A DNA stretch of 41,603 nt from the IMG/VR virus record IMGVR_UViG_3300015603_000047, positions 1 to 41,603 of that record; one strand, written 5' to 3'. Shown here in pieces: positions 1 through 6,899 of this stretch. Numbering within the stretch: the stretch's first letter is position 1; each line of letters starts with the position of its first letter. The stretch is from a virus. The notes beneath the pieces were generated by a model. It was not told where the DNA came from, made no database searches, and saw nothing but the letters and a program-made list of their open reading frames with translations. The position numbers and the translations under genes are program-made.

Positions 1-7
1 TTTAAAT

Positions 8-42
8 CCTAGGTGTGTAAAACGTATTATTACACACCTAGG
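8..42 (-). terminator. Hairpin downstream of hsp20, possible terminator
   Basis: A perfect 13-bp inverted repeat (CCTAGGTGTGTAA at 8-20 and TTACACACCTAGG at 30-42) surrounds a 9-base loop. It lies just past the stop of the minus-strand Hsp20 gene. The run after the stem on the minus strand is ATTTAAA, a poor U-tract, so a transcript-end stabiliser or a protein-binding palindrome is also possible. Confidence 0.55.
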
Positions 43-60
43 TCCCTATGTCAATAAGGT

Positions 61-471
61 TTACTTGATGGCAATAAGCTTAGGCTTCGCTTCTTCCGGT
101 ATGTTTTTTACAAAACTAACGGTTAAGATACCGTCTTCCATGGATGCATTACTTACTTCAAAATATTCTGCAATACGGAAGCTCTTTGAGAAAGAACGGC
201 CTGCAATTCCGCGATATTGATATTCAGATTCGTTATCTAAAGCCTTATCGCCGCGGATTGTTAATAATCCCTGGCACTCCTCCATCTTTACTTCACCTTT
301 CTTAAATCCGGCGACAGCAAGTTCTAGATAGAACTCGTCATCAGAGATTCGAACGATGTTATGTGGTGGATAGTTGTTTGTTTGACCCTGAAAGTCTCGA
401 AAGACTGGGCCAAAGCCGACGCTAAGAGATTCGAGTTGGTTAAATAATCGTGTGAGATCGTTTGGTGACAT
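61..471 (-). CDS. Small heat shock protein, Hsp20/alpha-crystallin (IbpA-like)
   Basis: A 136-aa ATP-independent holdase-type chaperone that should bind unfolding proteins in the cytoplasm during infection. The alpha-crystallin domain covers roughly residues 35-128 and includes the family strand GILTVSF. The C-terminal IAI tripeptide matches the IXI motif that small heat shock proteins use to oligomerise. Length is typical of bacterial IbpA. AAAGGAG lies a few bases before the ATG. It is transcribed away from bS21/ClpX by its own sigma70 and late promoters at 569-611. Small Hsp20 proteins are common in marine T4-like phages, so the assignment is secure; whether its clients are host or virion proteins cannot be told. 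Confidence 0.93.
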   Translation of the reverse strand: MSPNDLTRLFNQLESLSVGFGPVFRDFQGQTNNYPPHNIVRISDDEFYLELAVAGFKKGEVKMEECQGLLTIRGDKALDNESEYQYRGIAGRSFSKSFRIAEYFEVSNASMEDGILTVSFVKNIPEEAKPKLIAIK

Positions 472-568
472 AATTACTCCTTTTAAGCAAGTTTATCGTG
501 CTATGACGGGCACGTTGCGGTACCATACCGCTAAATTGTAAGACCCCACTATGGGCATCCCACAAATT

Positions 569-576
569 TATTTATC
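569..576 (-). promoter_or_regulatory. T4-type late promoter box (GATAAATA)
   Basis: The minus strand reads GATAAATA, matching the NATAAATA late consensus used by gp55-type sigma factors of T4-like phages. It lies 6 bp downstream of a sigma70 -10 box and about 98 bp upstream of the hsp20 start. Confidence 0.65.
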
Positions 577-582
577 TCTCAT

Positions 583-611
583 ATTATAAAAGAATTGACC
601 TCTTAGGTCAA
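583..611 (-). promoter_or_regulatory. Sigma70-type promoter for hsp20
   Basis: The minus strand has TTGACC (plus 606-611), a 17-bp spacer and a perfect TATAAT (plus 583-588). The -35 box lies inside the terminator stem at 588-618 and the -10 box follows its U-tract, so stop and start signals are fused. Confidence 0.75.
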
Positions 612-618
612 TTCTTTT
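588..618 (-). terminator. Terminator after the clpX-bS21 operon
   Basis: A 14-bp perfect stem (AAAAGAATTGACCT at 588-601 and AGGTCAATTCTTTT at 605-618) with a 3-base loop follows the bS21 stop. On the minus strand it ends in TTTT. The stem is symmetrical, so it could act in both directions. Confidence 0.8.
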
Positions 619-635
619 CGGTTTAATGCTGTTGA

Positions 636-896
636 TTAATATTTCTTGTCTTTATGCCACTGTCCATTAGTGATCATCTCTTCAACTGTTCTTTCCCATC
701 GTTTACGGGCTTGTTTCTTCATGCGTTGTTTCAAGACGGCTGGTTTTTCATAAGACATGTTTTCTTTAACTATTTGCAGCATACCCGAATCCTGAACTTT
801 CTTACTGAATGTGCGTAATGCACGGCCGAAGTCATCGTTTCGTACTTCTACTATTGTGCCACGGTGTTTTCTGCCATCTCTATATTGTTTACTCAT
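636..896 (-). CDS. rpsU: Phage-encoded ribosomal protein bS21
   Basis: An 86-aa basic protein matching bS21, the small 30S-subunit protein that helps mRNA initiation near the anti-Shine-Dalgarno site. The family order is present: an IVEVRNDDFGRALRTF segment at about residues 15-30, an MSYEKPAVLKQRMKKQARKR segment in the middle, and a lysine-rich C-terminus. I chose the ATG at 894-896 because it gives the normal N-terminus and overlaps the clpX stop by 8 bases, suggesting coupled translation; an upstream ATG at 951-953 would add 19 unrelated residues. bS21 is one of the ribosomal proteins most often carried by phages and is thought to replace the host copy. Confidence 0.9.
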   Translation of the reverse strand: MSKQYRDGRKHRGTIVEVRNDDFGRALRTFSKKVQDSGMLQIVKENMSYEKPAVLKQRMKKQARKRWERTVEEMITNGQWHKDKKY

Positions 897-2124
897 TGTT
901 TGCTCGTTTTTTTGCCTTGTATACATGTTTAATTGTTCCAGTTGCATCAACAAATATCTTGTTAACGCCGTCCTTTGCTAATCGAGGCAGAATAAATTGA
1001 GTAGCCTGGAGATCCCTCTCCATAATCGAGCGCAAACCTCTTGCACCGATTTTCTGCTTCAAACAACTTTCTGCAACATTCTGTAGGTATTTATCATCAA
1101 AGTCTAATGTAACGCCTTCATACTTAAATAAGGCCTTAAATTGTTCAACAATACTATTTTTAGGTTCTTTTAAGATACGAAGCATCATATCCGCTGTGAT
1201 ATCATCAAACACAACAGTAACAGGGCAACGGCCAACAAACTCAGGTATGAGTCCATATTTGATAAGGTCATCGGGCCTTATATCTTTTAAAGTTTGAGAG
1301 AACGACGTTTTTGTATTCAAACTGGCACCGATGCCTATACTTGTTTTTGATCGATTCTTTCTAATAACTTCATCTAATCCAACAAAGGCGCCGCTGCATA
1401 TAAACAATATGTCTTTTGTATCAAAATCGATCGGATCCTCATATCCGTCGTCTATCTTAACAATTGTGCCTTCAATAAGTTTTAATAATGCCTGTTGAAC
1501 CCCTTCTCCGGACACGTCTCTGCTGACCGATGCGGATTCGCTCTTGCGACTTTTCTTATCAATCTCATCAATGAAGATAATTCCCATCCGAGCCTTATCT
1601 ACGTCATCATCAGCATTCTGCACCAGCCGCTTAATTAGGTTTTCAACATCCTCACCTACATATCCTGCTTCGGTTAGCGTGGTGGCGTCGGCAATTACAT
1701 ACGGTAGATCAAATAACTTCGCTATTGTCTTTACTGTAAGAGTCTTTCCGCAGCCGCTTTCACCTATCATCAATAAATTAGACTTTTCGATTTCAGTTTT
1801 AGATTTATTATTGATGCGTTTATAGTGATTATAAACTGCAACAGATATTGCAATCTTAGCAGCGGACTGGCCTATAACATATTCATCTAAGAATGCATTA
1901 ATCTGCTCAGGAGTGGGGATTTTTTCTTTCTTTTTCTTAACTACCGTATCTACTTCTTCTGTGTGTAATATATTATATGTAACATCAACACATTCATTGC
2001 AGATATAAATATTCTTTCCATTAAATTCGGGCCCCTCAATCATCTGTTCGACTTGATGCCGACTTTTCCCACAATAGGAACAATTAATAATTTTCTTAAT
2101 ACCAGTATCTTCAGTTTTATCCAT
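889..2124 (-). CDS. clpX: ClpX-like AAA+ unfoldase with altered ClpP-docking and RKH loops
   Basis: A 411-aa ClpX homologue, close to the usual ~424. It has the N-terminal zinc-binding domain (Cys15, Cys18, Cys42, Cys45), Walker A GESGCGKT near residue 120, Walker B IIFIDEIDK, the pore loop GYVGE and the sensor-2 stretch GARGLRS. As a hexamer it should unfold proteins using ATP. Two functional loops differ from the Escherichia coli protein as I remember it: the IGF ClpP-docking tripeptide reads IGI, and the RKH pore-entrance loop is shortened and has no RKH. No ClpP gene is in the window. It may work with host ClpP, compete for it, or act as a stand-alone unfoldase. It overlaps its neighbours by 8 bases on both sides. 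Confidence 0.93.
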   Translation of the reverse strand: MDKTEDTGIKKIINCSYCGKSRHQVEQMIEGPEFNGKNIYICNECVDVTYNILHTEEVDTVVKKKKEKIPTPEQINAFLDEYVIGQSAAKIAISVAVYNHYKRINNKSKTEIEKSNLLMIGESGCGKTLTVKTIAKLFDLPYVIADATTLTEAGYVGEDVENLIKRLVQNADDDVDKARMGIIFIDEIDKKSRKSESASVSRDVSGEGVQQALLKLIEGTIVKIDDGYEDPIDFDTKDILFICSGAFVGLDEVIRKNRSKTSIGIGASLNTKTSFSQTLKDIRPDDLIKYGLIPEFVGRCPVTVVFDDITADMMLRILKEPKNSIVEQFKALFKYEGVTLDFDDKYLQNVAESCLKQKIGARGLRSIMERDLQATQFILPRLAKDGVNKIFVDATGTIKHVYKAKKRANNE

Positions 2125-4009
2125 TTTGGGACCTCTTAAATTCTGTTAGCCAACTCAGTGTTACGGGATATTTATGGTTGGCGCCGCCTGCCAGTTGCTC
2201 CTTATGAGTGCTCTGTATATCTGCTTCTTTCTTGCTAATCTTTTGTCCTTCTTTAGATACCGCTTCAATTTGCGCCGCGGTTTCCGGGGCGCTCTTGGAA
2301 ATAACGATGACAGTATCGTCGGGCTTGGCGGGTTCTTTCGACTTAATCTGTGTATGCTTTTCTTCTTCATTTACTTTTTGTGGTATAAAGTGTGTTCTCG
2401 AACCTAATAATTCTCTAAGAATACTATTCTGGACTACTTCTTTTGGAACTTCAACCGCGACGTGTGTATGTGTCAATGCTTGTGGCGGTGTGTCCGCCAC
2501 AACAGTTTTATCAGGTATAGTAACAGTGCCTTCCCTGGTGCTAATCCTGGCTGGTTGCGGTGAGCGAATGAAAGTAACTGGCGGCGCGGCTGGGAGAGAT
2601 AGAGACCTTGTTGATACCACCTCTTCCTTCTCATCTAAAACCGCCATTTGTAATTCGGGCCACGTGATGGGGGATATGCCGTCCTCAACAGTCTGTAATT
2701 TGGGCCGGGCAACGGTAGTGGATGATATGTCTTCTGCTTCAATACCTGCATTATCTGAACTCGACGGCCCATATTCTTCGATGGATCCCAATGTTTGAGA
2801 TAGTTTGTGAAGAGCTTCATCTTTATCCATTTTGGAATTTTCTTCTTCATCTATTACCTCAGATATCGCGGTGGCGGTGGCACTGGTATCGATGTATTCG
2901 ATGCCTTCCTCATTATCTTCAGCCACCTGCGGCGTGACATCGGCCACAGTATATCCGAATTCTGATAAGATACTACTCTCATCCTGATAGGTATGCTTTT
3001 CTTCATTTAGCGAAACCATAGTTTCCGACAATACCGGTATAGGTACGGCATTTTCTTCTGAGTATTCCCTAACCAGTTCCCCCGCGGATGCCACCCCGGG
3101 GTTGGTTTCTTCCGGTGCCACGCCATCTTTCTTAACTGCTTCGCTCTGTGCTTGGTGACTCGTGGCAGCGTCGCGAACAGTAGTGAATCCATTATCCGGT
3201 TCAGGCTGCTTCTTCGAAGTGGACGCCTTTTCTTTTTCATCTTTGCCCTTATCTTCTTTATACCAATCTATTGATGTTGTTGCCGCTAATATTAATACAA
3301 CTGCAAGAGGATCAAATACCAACACAATGATAACAATAACCCAACGGACTGCCGCTTCAAGTATATTCTGATCGGTCTTATCACCATATACCATTGCTGC
3401 TATATATTTAATCGGACCTGTATCGGCTTCAGCCTTTCGATATTTACTAGCAATGGGTGCTCGTTCTTCTTGTAATTTTACTATCGATTTCTGGGCAATG
3501 TCAATATCCTGCTGAAACTTTGCTCTTTCTTTGGTCTGTAATCTTCGTAGATTTGCAGATTTTGTGGCTCCATTCTCGTCATTTGTTCTTGCCATCATCT
3601 GATCGACTACAGAATCCATCTGCATCAATGCTTTTCTCGAAGAATCAATATTATCTCGTTGAGTTTTTATCTTTTCATCAAACAAAGATACCTGGGCCTG
3701 TATATCTCCAGAAGGCACGGTCTGAGAAATATGAGCATTTGAAAGATAACCAAATGTTCCCATACTTGTAATTAACATTAATAAAATAATAGCCGGTATT
3801 AGATATAATTTCAACTTTATTGAACATCTTTCCCAATAGGTATGACACCATAGGATTGCCATAATCTTTGATATTTCTAAAGTTGCTCCCATTATGATAA
3901 TAGGTATAGCCGCTCCTGCGAAAATCGCCGTCAAACCAATAATACTATAATAAGCAGATACAGCCGACAAGAGTAATGCTGTCAATAATACAAATAATGA
4001 GAAAATCAT
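2117..4009 (-). CDS. Large membrane protein, DUF4407-like head with disordered tail
   Basis: A 630-aa protein of unknown function. Residues 1-45 hold two hydrophobic helices, followed by another at about 68-88. A charged, probably coiled-coil stretch (about 105-200) comes next, then a membrane segment with VIVIIVLVFDPLAVVLILAA at about 223-242. Several membrane helices split by a coiled coil resemble DUF4407. From about residue 255 to the end the sequence is rich in Glu, Ser, Thr, Pro and Ala and looks disordered. It overlaps clpX by 8 bases. I see no Shine-Dalgarno before the ATG, so the start could be further in. It probably sits in the host inner membrane with a cytoplasmic tail; its role is unknown. 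Confidence 0.8.
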   Translation of the reverse strand: MIFSLFVLLTALLLSAVSAYYSIIGLTAIFAGAAIPIIIMGATLEISKIMAILWCHTYWERCSIKLKLYLIPAIILLMLITSMGTFGYLSNAHISQTVPSGDIQAQVSLFDEKIKTQRDNIDSSRKALMQMDSVVDQMMARTNDENGATKSANLRRLQTKERAKFQQDIDIAQKSIVKLQEERAPIASKYRKAEADTGPIKYIAAMVYGDKTDQNILEAAVRWVIVIIVLVFDPLAVVLILAATTSIDWYKEDKGKDEKEKASTSKKQPEPDNGFTTVRDAATSHQAQSEAVKKDGVAPEETNPGVASAGELVREYSEENAVPIPVLSETMVSLNEEKHTYQDESSILSEFGYTVADVTPQVAEDNEEGIEYIDTSATATAISEVIDEEENSKMDKDEALHKLSQTLGSIEEYGPSSSDNAGIEAEDISSTTVARPKLQTVEDGISPITWPELQMAVLDEKEEVVSTRSLSLPAAPPVTFIRSPQPARISTREGTVTIPDKTVVADTPPQALTHTHVAVEVPKEVVQNSILRELLGSRTHFIPQKVNEEEKHTQIKSKEPAKPDDTVIVISKSAPETAAQIEAVSKEGQKISKKEADIQSTHKEQLAGGANHKYPVTLSWLTEFKRSQNG

Positions 4010-4022
4010 CTAATATTTATCG

Positions 4023-4307
4023 TTAATTTTCTTCAGGCAGAATTTCTTCAATCATTGGATAGTCATAAAGTCCAAAGTGAACATTATATGTCTTACCATT
4101 TAAGTGGTAAACATCAGTCATTGTATGTTGATTATTGCTTGAACTTTCTGGTTCTATAGCCTGAAGTAGTGGGAGAATGAGTGCCCGTTCTTCTTTATTG
4201 AGCTCGCGGGTTGGTGGGCCCATTACTTCTCGTAAAAAAGCCTTCAGCCGTACGGGATCCTTGCACAGTTTTTTGGTCCAGGCCTGCATATCTGTTAATT
4301 TTGCCAT
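4023..4307 (-). CDS. Hypothetical protein (94 aa)
   Basis: Not recognised. A 94-aa soluble protein with a helical, basic N-terminal half (MAKLTDMQAWTKKL at the start) and an acidic C-terminus ending IEEILPEEN. It overlaps the end of the next upstream gene by 13 bases, as is normal for this operon. It is an ordinary small phage gene with no visible catalytic or metal-binding motif. Confidence 0.65.
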   Translation of the reverse strand: MAKLTDMQAWTKKLCKDPVRLKAFLREVMGPPTRELNKEERALILPLLQAIEPESSSNNQHTMTDVYHLNGKTYNVHFGLYDYPMIEEILPEEN

Positions 4308-4522
4308 TGTCTATCCCTTTGCTTCATATCGTAGGCTGATAAATCTTCGTGAGTCCACCCTAACGCCCCTAATGCGTCCTTGGCTGTTTCATTCATTTCA
4401 TCTATGGTGGCAGTTGATGGCAGATTATTGCTCATGCAGGCCATTGTATAGGCCACACAGGCAGCATTGTAAGATGACCTGCGTAGCTTATCAAATGTAT
4501 CTTGCTCAGTCTTTAAATTCAT
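4295..4522 (-). CDS. Small phage protein with TFDKLRR motif
   Basis: A 75-aa protein of unknown function. I chose the ATG at 4520-4522 because AGAGAAG lies just upstream and the reading frame before it lies within queD. It has DTFDKLRR near the N-terminus and a later GWTHEDL. The same pair (TFDKLR and GWTYEDF) occurs in 5473-5820, so the two are likely members of one small family. The start overlaps queD by 17 bases. Confidence 0.7.
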   Translation of the reverse strand: MNLKTEQDTFDKLRRSSYNAACVAYTMACMSNNLPSTATIDEMNETAKDALGALGWTHEDLSAYDMKQRDRQWQN

Positions 4523-4985
4523 TATCTTCTCTATGTCCAATTCGCATCGCCATATTTGACGGTGTTTCTCTAACTTCAACCTTGCTGCACCAGACTCGTT
4601 CAGCCTCGGTCGTACCACAGTTTGGCAAAAACTCGTTATTCACATACCAGTACAAGAAGTCAGCGATACCTTCGCATCCAGTCTTCTCCACTTCAGTGAT
4701 CTTGGCAATACCCACTTCGCCGAGGTGTTTGATCAATGCATAGTGAGGGTCATCCTGTGCTAATAACATAACATGATCGAACTTATCTTCAAGGAAATCC
4801 TTTAGTGGTCGTAATCCACCATAATCGAAGCACCAATTACGTGCATCTAATGTATCACACTCGAATTCAAACTTGAATGTGAGTGCATAGCCATGGATCT
4901 GGTTGCAATGTGAATCTGAGCGCCACTGTCTATATGCTAGTGGTGCAATGTGTGAGTATTCTTTTGTTGATATATATTTTGCCAT
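4506..4985 (-). CDS. queD: 6-carboxytetrahydropterin synthase-like protein (QueD/PTPS family)
   Basis: A 159-aa member of the QueD/6-pyruvoyl-tetrahydropterin synthase family. QueD turns dihydroneopterin triphosphate, the FolE product, into 6-carboxytetrahydropterin, the second step to preQ0 and 7-deazaguanines. The catalytic Cys27 precedes IHGY at 30-33. The next motifs are FDYGGLRPLK, FDHVMLLAQDDP and, near the C-terminus, VEVRETPSNMAMR. In typical QueD the zinc motif is HGH; here the second His is Tyr33, as I recall for the form common in marine phages, so zinc may be bound differently. FolE lies about 0.8 kb upstream in the same direction. QueE and QueC are not in the window. Confidence 0.85.
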   Translation of the reverse strand: MAKYISTKEYSHIAPLAYRQWRSDSHCNQIHGYALTFKFEFECDTLDARNWCFDYGGLRPLKDFLEDKFDHVMLLAQDDPHYALIKHLGEVGIAKITEVEKTGCEGIADFLYWYVNNEFLPNCGTTEAERVWCSKVEVRETPSNMAMRIGHREDNEFKD

Positions 4986-4986
4986 T

Positions 4987-5277
4987 TTATTTTCCTATCT
5001 TATTATCTATGATAGATAACATTTCTCTATATCTATTCTTTATATTCACAATATCGGGATCAGATTCATCATAAAATTGTATATTTAGAAATTTATGCAA
5101 TTTATTTGTTAATATAGGTACATTATTTTCAATAAAATTTCGAAGTCTTATACCCTTTAACTTCACGAATATATCTAAATTATGAGTTACTTCGCTAAAT
5201 TCGTCCTCGACAGAAATCTGAACATTATTTAATTTAATTATTATTTGATTTTCAGATGTAATCTCATCAAGTCTCAT
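4987..5277 (-). CDS. Hypothetical protein (96 aa)
   Basis: Not recognised. A 96-aa AT-rich gene encoding a charged protein, starting MRLDEITSENQIIIKLNNVQ, with alternating short beta-like and helical stretches and no Cys. It starts inside the end of 5267-5470 and stops one base before queD, so it belongs to the same transcript. Confidence 0.65.
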   Translation of the reverse strand: MRLDEITSENQIIIKLNNVQISVEDEFSEVTHNLDIFVKLKGIRLRNFIENNVPILTNKLHKFLNIQFYDESDPDIVNIKNRYREMLSIIDNKIGK

Positions 5278-5470
5278 CTGACCATTCTCCGTTTGCTTTT
5301 CTTAATTCATATTCTTTCCGGGCCGCTATAATCATTGGGTCGGCTCGCATCTGCCGAACATGTTCTTCGGACGATTTTATTAATTCATCTATTATTATAA
5401 TAGCTGCGGCATCCATCTCTTCTTTAGATTTATTTCTAATCGGATCTTTTAGTTCTTTAATTTTTCTCAT
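5267..5470 (-). CDS. Hypothetical protein (67 aa)
   Basis: Not recognised. A 67-aa highly charged, mostly helical protein (KSKEEMDAAAIIIIDELIKS in the middle; ends with EWSDET). It overlaps the next gene by 11 bases. No motif suggests a function. Confidence 0.6.
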   Translation of the reverse strand: MRKIKELKDPIRNKSKEEMDAAAIIIIDELIKSSEEHVRQMRADPMIIAARKEYELRKANGEWSDET

Positions 5471-5472
5471 AA

Positions 5473-5820
5473 CTATTCAAGCTCTATGCTTGCCTGCGTA
5501 AATCTTGCATTTGGGAAGAATCTCTTTGCTCGATCTACAATTTCCTGCGGAAACTGATACTCGGCATTATAATCTCTTACCTGAGATAGAATACTCTTCC
5601 TCTCTAGTGCAAGAAGAAAATCTTCATAGGTCCATCCATTCTTCTCTAATAGAGCAACTCGTTCAAGATGAAACTGGATATCTTCATAGTAGTGGTCTCT
5701 TGTATGAGCCGAGTTACCCAGGCTATACGATGGAGAAGGCCTCTGAATAGCATTCACCATCTCCAACATCTCACCCAACGGTGGCTGCCTTAGCTTATCG
5801 AATGTTCTTTTCTGAGACAT
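5473..5820 (-). CDS. Phage protein with TFDKLRQ and GWTYEDF motifs
   Basis: A 115-aa protein of unknown function, related to the product of 4295-4522: both have a TFDKLR N-terminal motif and a later GWT(Y/H)ED motif. The extra length is a middle segment plus a C-terminal tail (FPQEIVDRAKRFFPNAR). It starts one base after the folE stop, so it is in an operon with folE and queD. Confidence 0.7.
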   Translation of the reverse strand: MSQKRTFDKLRQPPLGEMLEMVNAIQRPSPSYSLGNSAHTRDHYYEDIQFHLERVALLEKNGWTYEDFLLALERKSILSQVRDYNAEYQFPQEIVDRAKRFFPNARFTQASIELE

Positions 5821-5821
5821 A

Positions 5822-6508
5822 TCAATCCTTGTTAATTGATACCAACCTCATGAACTCTGTTCGAACATTTGGGTCAGTTTTGAATACACCACCCAACTTG
5901 CTTGTTATAGTGCTTGATCCTGCGTCTTCAACTCCTCTGCTCTTCACGCAGAAATGCTGTGCATGAATTACGACACCGATGTTATCTGTATCCAGAATAA
6001 ATTGCAAGGCATGATAGACTTGTTCAGTTAAACGTTCCTGAATCTGCGGACGCTTGCTGAAATATTCCACAATACGGTTAATCTTACTCAATCCAAGTAC
6101 CTTCTGCTTCGGAATATAACCAATAGTTGCCATCCCGTCGATTACGACGAAGTGATGCTCACAATTTGATTGCACGTTGACATTACGTTCAACTACCATC
6201 TCGTCATATTTCATCTTATTGTCAACTGTGGTACATTTCGGGAATGCCTCATAATCTAATCCCCAAAAGATTTCGTTGACGTACATCTTTGCAACACGCT
6301 TTGGAGTCTCGATGAGAGAATCGTCGCTCAAGTCGAGTCCAAGAGTATTCATGATGTCTCGAAAGCTTTGTTCAATCTTATCAATCTTGTCTTTTCGATC
6401 AGTGAGATATGGATTGATTTTAGTAGGAGTCTCAACCCCGCATTTTACGAGATGGTCGTGTACTTGTTTGCCCAATTCTGGGTCGCATTTTGTTTTATTG
6501 TATGACAT
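5822..6508 (-). CDS. folE: GTP cyclohydrolase I
   Basis: A 228-aa GTP cyclohydrolase I, which converts GTP to dihydroneopterin triphosphate. The zinc-site CEHH (in QSNCEHHFVVIDG) and the later HAQHFCVKSRGVED segment are intact, as is the GLSKINRIVEYFSKRPQIQE core. Length matches bacterial FolE. AAGGAAGG precedes the ATG. A late-type box (6568-6575) and a small leader hairpin lie upstream. With queD downstream, the likely aim is 7-deazaguanine synthesis for DNA or tRNA modification, though folate or biopterin supply cannot be excluded. Confidence 0.95.
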   Translation of the reverse strand: MSYNKTKCDPELGKQVHDHLVKCGVETPTKINPYLTDRKDKIDKIEQSFRDIMNTLGLDLSDDSLIETPKRVAKMYVNEIFWGLDYEAFPKCTTVDNKMKYDEMVVERNVNVQSNCEHHFVVIDGMATIGYIPKQKVLGLSKINRIVEYFSKRPQIQERLTEQVYHALQFILDTDNIGVVIHAQHFCVKSRGVEDAGSSTITSKLGGVFKTDPNVRTEFMRLVSINKD

Positions 6509-6545
6509 GATAACCTTCCTTTGTGATGGTTTTGTTTTTGATATT

Positions 6546-6563
6546 TGCTACCATTTTGTAGCA
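6546..6563 (-). other. Hairpin in the folE leader
   Basis: A 6-bp perfect inverted repeat (TGCTAC at 6546-6551 and GTAGCA at 6558-6563) with a 6-base loop. If the late box just upstream is used, transcription would start near this hairpin, which would then cap the 5' end of the mRNA. Confidence 0.4.
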
Positions 6564-6567
6564 CAGT

Positions 6568-6575
6568 TATTTATC
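6568..6575 (-). promoter_or_regulatory. T4-type late promoter box (GATAAATA)
   Basis: GATAAATA on the minus strand, 60 bp before the folE start, in the short gap after the 6578-6898 gene. Confidence 0.55.
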
Positions 6576-6577
6576 AT

Positions 6578-6898
6578 TTAATAAACCCCGTGCCTGCTTT
6601 TCAGGTTGTTAAAATCGCCAGCCGTATTGCTATCACCCATACCTTTACTTAAACATCGTAGCAGAACCTGAAAATCCATTTTAGTTGATTCTATCTGAGC
6701 CCTCAGCATCATAATCTCGGCATCAAATCGCAAATTAGTCTGATACATCTCTAATAGTGGGCCGGTGAGTATGGCATCTCCACGCAACTTTGATACAACA
6801 AGGTCACACGAAGCTACCTGCTTCATATCATCAAGCGATAGTACCTGAAATATTTGATCGAGCAATTTTATTTTTTCTAAGGTGGTATTCCCTGACAT
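6578..6898 (-). CDS. Hypothetical protein (106 aa)
   Basis: Not recognised. A 106-aa, mostly helical protein (TTLEKIKLLDQIFQVLSLDD at the N-terminus, later MLRAQIESTKMDFQVLLRCL). The start follows the thyX stop by one base, so it is co-transcribed with thyX. No catalytic motif. Confidence 0.65.
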   Translation of the reverse strand: MSGNTTLEKIKLLDQIFQVLSLDDMKQVASCDLVVSKLRGDAILTGPLLEMYQTNLRFDAEIMMLRAQIESTKMDFQVLLRCLSKGMGDSNTAGDFNNLKSRHGVY

Positions 6899-6899
6899 A

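Noticed and set aside
1088-1096. TATTTATC inside clpX
   Set aside because: Late-type octamers will occur by chance in coding sequence; no gene start lies downstream at a suitable distance.
2208-2798. Long plus-strand frame (196 codons) opposite the membrane protein gene
   Set aside because: It lies wholly opposite the low-complexity tail of a supported gene, has no ribosome site, promoter or recognisable domain, and its Ser/Thr-rich composition mirrors the other strand.
4014-4021. GATAAATA late-type box before the large membrane protein
   Set aside because: It ends only 5 bases from the ATG at 4007-4009, so transcription would start inside the gene. Chance in AT-rich sequence is likely unless the true start is downstream.
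4177-4743. Plus-strand frame of 188 codons
   Set aside because: Runs opposite three supported minus-strand genes including queD; no promoter or Shine-Dalgarno.
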